Positions 58,816-64,000 of a stretch of DNA of 64,000 bases are shown one piece after another. Every line of letters begins with the position of its first letter. The stretch's first letter is position 1. The notes under the pieces were generated by a model. That model was not told the DNA's origin, made no database searches, and saw only the letters and a program-made list of their open reading frames with translations. Made by a program: the position numbers and the translations under genes. Origin of the DNA: Rachycentron canadum (lineage: Eukaryota > Chordata > Actinopteri > Carangiformes > Rachycentridae); assembly GCA_038496675.1 (NCBI GenBank), contig CM076650.1, positions 26,015,320 to 26,079,319 on the forward strand. The letters are read 5' to 3'.

Positions 58816-60130
58816 GTTTATATTTGTCACAGTAGCAGATCCCTCACTGGTCTTGCCATCTTGTAACTCAGTCTCTTCTGTTCCTCTTCCTCTCTGACTC
58901 TCCTTATGGGTGACAGTCGGGTGTCTCTATTTGGTGCCAATTACAGATTGTTCGGCGTTGGCATGCCGCTGAGACTCAAGGCTGTGGAGTCTCTAGCCCC
59001 CACAGCTCCCAATTTACCCATCAAACACTCCCATCCACAATCCGACCACTTAAGAAAGTTACACTGCTCCTTAATAACTCCCTCACTGGTCGTTATTGCT
59101 GGAGGGAGTGTAGTGAAAGAGCAGTCTTTTGTTTGGTGAGGGAAGCATAAATGACAACGAACAATGTTACTATTCATATCCAGGCCGTTAGGAACAGATT
59201 TTCTTCCATTGTTATTGATAATAATAATACAGAAAAATAAAAAATAAAATAAAAACCCGGGTGGACAAAATGGATAAAAGGACTTTGAGGTAACCCAATA
59301 ACAAGCCTGCTGCAATGGCAAATTTTATTAGAATTAAATTAGCAGCCATAATAAGTAAGGTTTCAAAGCCATGTGACTGAGCCAGGTGACTGAGTGCTCC
59401 AGAGAAGCTTCGCTGAACTTCATCTTAAGACCATTTGGAAAATCAAACCAGGACAAAGTTCATAAAAACAGACAAAGTGAGTGCTCAAAGTGGAGAAGAA
59501 ATCCAGTTCAAGTGATGAACTGAAAAGGAAACGTTGCTATAGCATAGGATCAACATGTTCATGCAAAGACGTGTAGCTTGTGATATTTCATTGCCTCAAT
59601 ATTTAATACTTATAAGCATCATGAAACCTAAGTAACTCTAAATTACACCTGATGCATTGAAAAATGTCACTTTATTGAAAATGCCAACTTTTTTGTTGTC
59701 GAACCTTTTTGCTATATTTAGCTGTTTTCTAACATGCTGATGTTTCAGCACTTAGTAGTTTTCAGTCTAAACTGGTTAGTGTCTGTTAATGAGCACTTAA
59801 GACAAAGTGCGGCTGAGGCTGATGGAAGTGTCAGCCCTTTTGAACATGAAGCAAATTATATTTTTACCTGAAAAACTGCACCACAAGTCTCAGTCATGGT
59901 GACTACAATGAAGTAAAACTTAACACTTGCCTGTTGCGTCCACGGTTTCGATTAATTATCTTTTGATTGACCTTTTCATTGATTTTGTCTGTCCATGTTA
60001 CAACATTAATAGGATGCTGATAACTGGTGTTTTAACAATATTAATAATGAAATGAAGAAATGTAGCAAGTAATGTTACTCTCAGACAGTTTAAGAAACTA
60101 TACATTAAACAACACAACCAGTTCATAAAA
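58816..60130. other. Non-coding, no gene confirmed
   Basis: Includes a 77-codon frame at 58906-59139 with no recognised similarity and no splice-site support. The rest is AT-rich unique DNA. Confidence 0.45.
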
Positions 60131-60180
60131 GCCCCATGAGGTCCGTGGACCACACTTTGAGAAAGGCTGCTCTACAGGGA
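60131..60180. mobile_element. Possible hAT-type terminal remnant
   Basis: GGTCCGTGGACCACACTTTG followed by AGAAAGGCTGCT resembles the terminal region of widespread hAT-type elements in vertebrates. Only one end is visible, so the call is weak. Confidence 0.3.
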
Positions 60181-60455
60181 CTCGGGTAAGGTGTGAATGC
60201 AGAGCCCAACTAAAGCCTTCAACATTTCAGTCTTTGGTGTTACTAGGGGTGCATGTTGCCACATAAATTTAAAGTTAATGAAATGAACCAAAGTTTTGGC
60301 ACACAGGCCAACTGTGGCCTTTTGGGGCCCGGAAGGTTTAGGGACCCAGGGCAGTTGGGCAGGAAAAAATCTGGAGACTACAAATGTCTTTACAAAATGT
60401 CATGGCAATTTATCCACTGTTATCACAATATTTCTGTCTGGACCACCAGACAGAC

Positions 60456-60545
60456 TGAGGCTACGTCCACACTACTCTGTTCTCTTTTTAAAGCAGCACA
60501 AACAAGAAAAAGGTCTCCTTTCAGAGCAGCATTTTAGAATCTAAA
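60456..60545. mobile_element. Possible DNA-transposon end (GGCTACGTCCACACTA)
   Basis: GAGGCTACGTCCACACTACT resembles from memory the terminal repeat of a fish non-autonomous DNA transposon. The partner end was not found, so this would be a solo end. Confidence 0.35.
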
Positions 60546-63260
60546 ATAATTTCCATACACTCAAAAACTTTTTAAAACAAAAAATGCATTGGTGCTACAG
60601 CTTGACTGTTTAACTGTCAGAAGCACAACATCACAAGTTTAAGTCCTGTAGAATTGGGACAAAGGCTATAGATGATTATACATTTATGTATGTTATATAG
60701 AATTGGTACTGTGGTAGTACAAAGCTGTTTAAATTGTTATAACAACTGAAGCTAAGATGCTAATATGATTTCGCTATCCCTTAATGTGCTAATACAAAAT
60801 GGAACATTCATTTGAAGATAGTATATTGCAATGGATTACTAGACTCAAATCCCTCTCACTCTTAAATAATGAAAGGCGCCACTTAGAGTTTTTTCAGGAC
60901 CAGGTCTAAGCGTAAATGATAAACAACCTTAAAAAAAAAAGGTTGAAAGAAGAGTGTAAAGAGGAGAGGAGATGGGGAGAATTATTGAACTACCATCACC
61001 AAGGACATGGGAGGGTGTGCCTGTGCGATACTCAGCATGACGTCTGCTTCTGTGAAGAAATTGGTTCAAGGATGCAACAACATTAATAAATGATGGCACA
61101 CACGCAAAGACACATTCACATGTACACATAAAAACCACAGCAATACTTGGCATAGGGGTTGGAAAACAGTGGGAACTCTTCCTTGGCAACACACACAGCG
61201 AATATAGTATGGAACTCTTATCTGGGTCAAGTAACCTTTGGTTTCAGACCAAATCTTTGGATGTCTTATATTAAAACTATTACCCTTTGGTTATGTGGGG
61301 AAAAGCAATCAGAAAATTAAAACATGGAAAAAAGCACTAGAACACTATCTCTTTTTCTGTGTTCTTTCCTGGCACCTCATGTTGTGTGATTCACACACAC
61401 ACACACAGACACATAATGCAAACACCAGAACAGCTCCCCTTGAGGGTCACACTACGGGGGGTTTGTCCCAATTAGCAGAGAGTCAAGGTGTTGAAGGAGA
61501 CATACTGAGCTAGCAGGTTATGGTAACTGGGAACACACTGAGCCAGTATGCTGGCTAACTGCTAACTAGCCAACTTCACAGGCACAGCATGCCTTTTATC
61601 AAAAAAAAAACACTTTCATCCAGAGGCACTTTTACAGCACAGACTGCAGCATTAACACGACTTCTGAAACATCTTTATGCCAAGGACTCCAAATAGACAA
61701 CCGTTAGGCCAAACATGCCAAAATACATAAACAGGCAATGTGATGTGTTAGTGATCGTGTCCTCAGGATCAGCTCTGTTTTTAGCCGTCCATCTTGTTCT
61801 AACATTGCCTTTGCAACTGTTTTCCAACACCCTCTCGTCCATCTCATATTGTTGTTGCATTTATGTAGCGACAACAGCAGATTATTATTATTATTTTTTT
61901 TTTTTTTTTTTTGTGTCAGTCTAGTTTGTACATTCTGTGTTGGCACACAGTAGTAGCCATAGCAACACTCATGTATGAGTGCAGTTTTCTCAGTTTTCAT
62001 TTTTGACTGAACAGTTTGTATTTGTTGTTTGTGCTCTAATTGTGTGCTCGAAATGTGCAGGGATCACTCGGGGTGGGTTCTGGGACCCCGTTCATCCTGT
62101 TCATTCTTCTGCCTCACTGCCTTGACACAAACAAAAGAATGAAAAAAGGGAAGGGAAGAAAGTTGTTTTCCATCCTTTTGGACACATTGCTGTGTCAGTT
62201 CAACGCATGTCAGAATAAAACTGAATGAAATGTATTGGGTTTCAAGTGGAAAGAAGAAAAAAAAAATGAACAAACTTTGCTCGTGTTGAAATCTTTCTGA
62301 TCCTGCCTCTGTCTTCATTTTCTTTTGTTTTAACCCGTCTGTTCCTTGCTCCGCTTTAGGATTGCATCGACATAGATATCAATTTTGACCCATCCATGGC
62401 CTTTTCTAGCCATAGTCATGAAGTCATTCTATCAAGAATTAAACACTAATGACATGCATTGCCTCCCATTACACCGAACCAGAGGGTTCACGTCCGTCTC
62501 CCCTCAGCAACAGTCATATTCCAGGGGTGATACCTACTTTTCTATAAGACCACTTGCCAGTTCTTATGTCTCTGTGTGATTTCCCTCTATGTTGTAAATA
62601 CTTCTCTTCAACAACACAATGGTATCCTCCCTGTCAATCCACAGACAGACCAATGGATAAAAAGTGCTTGTGTTTGTACTGTCTTTGTACTTTTGTGTTT
62701 TTCATAACTCAATAGAAAATGTAGATGTTTGATGGTGAATACTGTCAAAAGAGCAAGGTCACCTGACAGACAGAGAAAACTAAATGAAAAAGATTGAGCT
62801 GAAAAGATTGAGCTGAAATTCTGTATCAGCGAACTAAGCAACAATACAAGAAGAATGCTGAGAGAGCATTCAGACTACTGGCTTTAAGGTTTCTTTTGTG
62901 TTTGTGTTTCATTTATCTTGACACGCAATCATACACTAAGTCTGGGTCTCAATACATGGTTTAATAGAGTCCCTTACCATCTCCTTATCTGAGCAGGTAG
63001 CACAATTTGACTGTTTTATTCCTCTTACAGAGCTAAAGGATACCCCTGATATCATGCCCAAAAAAGGTCATTAGATTAAGGCATTTAAAGATTTAACAGG
63101 CCCTATAGTTCTAAACTCTAATCCCTTTCAGCCCTAATCACTACTAAAAAAGAATGAAAAAGCCTTATGGTTCTCCTCATAAATTTTGGCTTTAAATTAT
63201 TTACCAAAGAGCTACCAGTTAGGTTAGAAAAGTGTGTATATTCCTTTGTTGGGATGGATC
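60546..63260. other. Non-coding, no gene seen
   Basis: Contains a short CA array at 61393-61410, a T run at 61896-61912 and a tandem duplication of AAAAGATTGAGCTG at 62788-62815. No exon, RNA gene or transposon was recognised. Confidence 0.45.
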
Positions 63261-63800
63261 ATGCAGGTTATTGAATTAAAGGCCATCGCATTTCCAATAG
63301 CATCCAATGTACTTATGTTTCATCACTTTTCTTGTCTTTATCTTGCTTCATCAAATAAATTGATGATGATTTACCTCCAATCTAGACCACTGTTGGCTTC
63401 TTATTGGAGCTCTTTCTGGATTACGGGGTATTTCTGCATTGTTTCAGACATATTGACTTCACTAGGATCTATTTCCACCTGCTATCTCTTTGCTACCCTT
63501 CTTAATTCCAAACCTCAGGGGTATGTCTTTTTGTATTCATACCTTGTCTCTGTAAACTTCAATGCACTACCCATCCTTTTGAAATGGAAAACTGATTTTA
63601 CCTCAGTCTCTGACTGGTGCCGGCCTTGCTTGTTTAACATCTTCATTGCTCTTAAAAACTTTGCCCCAGCTTTTGTCATACCTGCTCTTGTGCCGTGGAT
63701 ACCTACAGATGCATATTTAACCCCAATGCCAAAAACTATTCAAAACGGATTAACAAACCGCTCCTGTCTTGCCTTATCGGGTGCTGCTGTTCCCTCTTAA
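63261..63800 (+). CDS. Unrecognised 179-codon open frame (hypothetical)
   Basis: From the first ATG after a TAG at 63225 the frame is open for 179 codons to a TAA at 63798. It is the longest uninterrupted frame in the window that is neither a microsatellite nor N. The product is rich in Leu, Ile, Phe, Ser and Tyr, with several hydrophobic runs (for example FPIASNVLMFHHFSCLYLA), six or more Cys, and no domain I recognise. No signal for a splice donor or polyadenylation was established. AT-rich sequence would rarely give a frame this long by chance, so a decayed transposon protein, a real single exon and chance all remain possible. Confidence 0.2.
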   Translation: MQVIELKAIAFPIASNVLMFHHFSCLYLASSNKLMMIYLQSRPLLASYWSSFWITGYFCIVSDILTSLGSISTCYLFATLLNSKPQGYVFLYSYLVSVNFNALPILLKWKTDFTSVSDWCRPCLFNIFIALKNFAPAFVIPALVPWIPTDAYLTPMPKTIQNGLTNRSCLALSGAAVPS

Positions 63801-64000
63801 ATATGTTAAAAGAACTAAACTATGACTTACTCAGCTCTTGGACCACAGCGTCACAGCATCGTTTGGGCATTAAATATCGACAAATTCAGGCGTTAACAGT
63901 GACATCAATTATGGCTCCATTCCATTTAGGTTTCAGAGCCAGGTTCCTGATGTTGCTCCAGTGTAAGGGGAGGTCACACTGAATACTTGACACTTTAGCC
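63801..64000. other. Window end, nothing recognised
   Basis: Unique sequence continuing from the open frame. If that frame belongs to a transposon, the element may extend past the window. Confidence 0.4.

Noticed and set aside
1..64000. CRISPR arrays, tRNA or rRNA genes, operons or prokaryotic mobile systems
   Set aside because: No regularly spaced repeats with unique spacers, no tRNA-like box A/B with cloverleaf, no rRNA wording and no gene clusters were seen. The texture is vertebrate nuclear DNA.

Overview
This is vertebrate nuclear DNA, almost certainly from a teleost (ray-finned) fish. The window is AT-rich and full of (CA)n, (TA)n, (GA)n and homopolymer tracts. It has two sized assembly gaps of N, no bacterial-style gene packing and no long protein-coding gene. 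The dispersed repeats point to fish: several decayed Tc1-like DNA transposons, L2-type LINE reverse-transcriptase fragments, pieces of an R2/R4-type LINE with a CCHC plus restriction-like endonuclease C-terminus, and short DNA-transposon derivatives. Species and chromosome cannot be read from the sequence. The families were recognised from memory, without a database search.

Layout. 1-11 kb: unique sequence with simple repeats and three stretches that look like non-coding regulatory DNA (about 0.17-0.33, 5.74-6.08 and 10.3-10.64 kb). 11.3-12.7 kb: (TA)n array, assembly gap, a leftover Tn5/Nextera mosaic-end sequence at the gap edge, and a 263-bp hAT-like MITE with degenerate target-site duplication. 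18.2-19.2 kb: decayed L2-like LINE on the plus strand. 19.9-20.2 kb: AT-rich homeodomain-site-dense stretch. 21.76-21.85 kb: one candidate minus-strand exon, the only credible host coding segment. 25.0-25.5 kb: cluster of (GA)n, (GT)n and (CA)n. 26.6-28.0 kb: Tc1-like element containing the second gap. 28.2-28.6 kb: long polypyrimidine tract. 31.2-32.0 kb: dispersed fish repeat and a near-consensus CTCF motif. 34.8-35.2 kb: two hairpins. 36.5-42.6 kb: the densest transposon area, with two fragments of the same LINE family, two copies of one non-autonomous DNA element and an antisense Tc1-like element. 42.7-57.2 kb: mostly unique DNA with microsatellites, a CCAAT-box cluster, a snap-back inverted repeat and a homeodomain-site cluster. 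57.2-58.0 kb: 3' remnant of another Tc1-like element directly beside an antisense L2-like LINE remnant. 58-64 kb: purine-rich tract, short transposon remnants and an unrecognised open frame of 179 codons from its first ATG.

The window therefore reads as intergenic or large-intron DNA (a gene desert), with possible enhancers and an insulator-type site embedded in transposon debris. No operon-like or otherwise cooperating gene system is present, and I found no convincing undescribed system. The best leads are the candidate exon, the CTCF motif, the unrecognised open frame and the regulatory-looking stretches. Each needs conservation or expression data to confirm.
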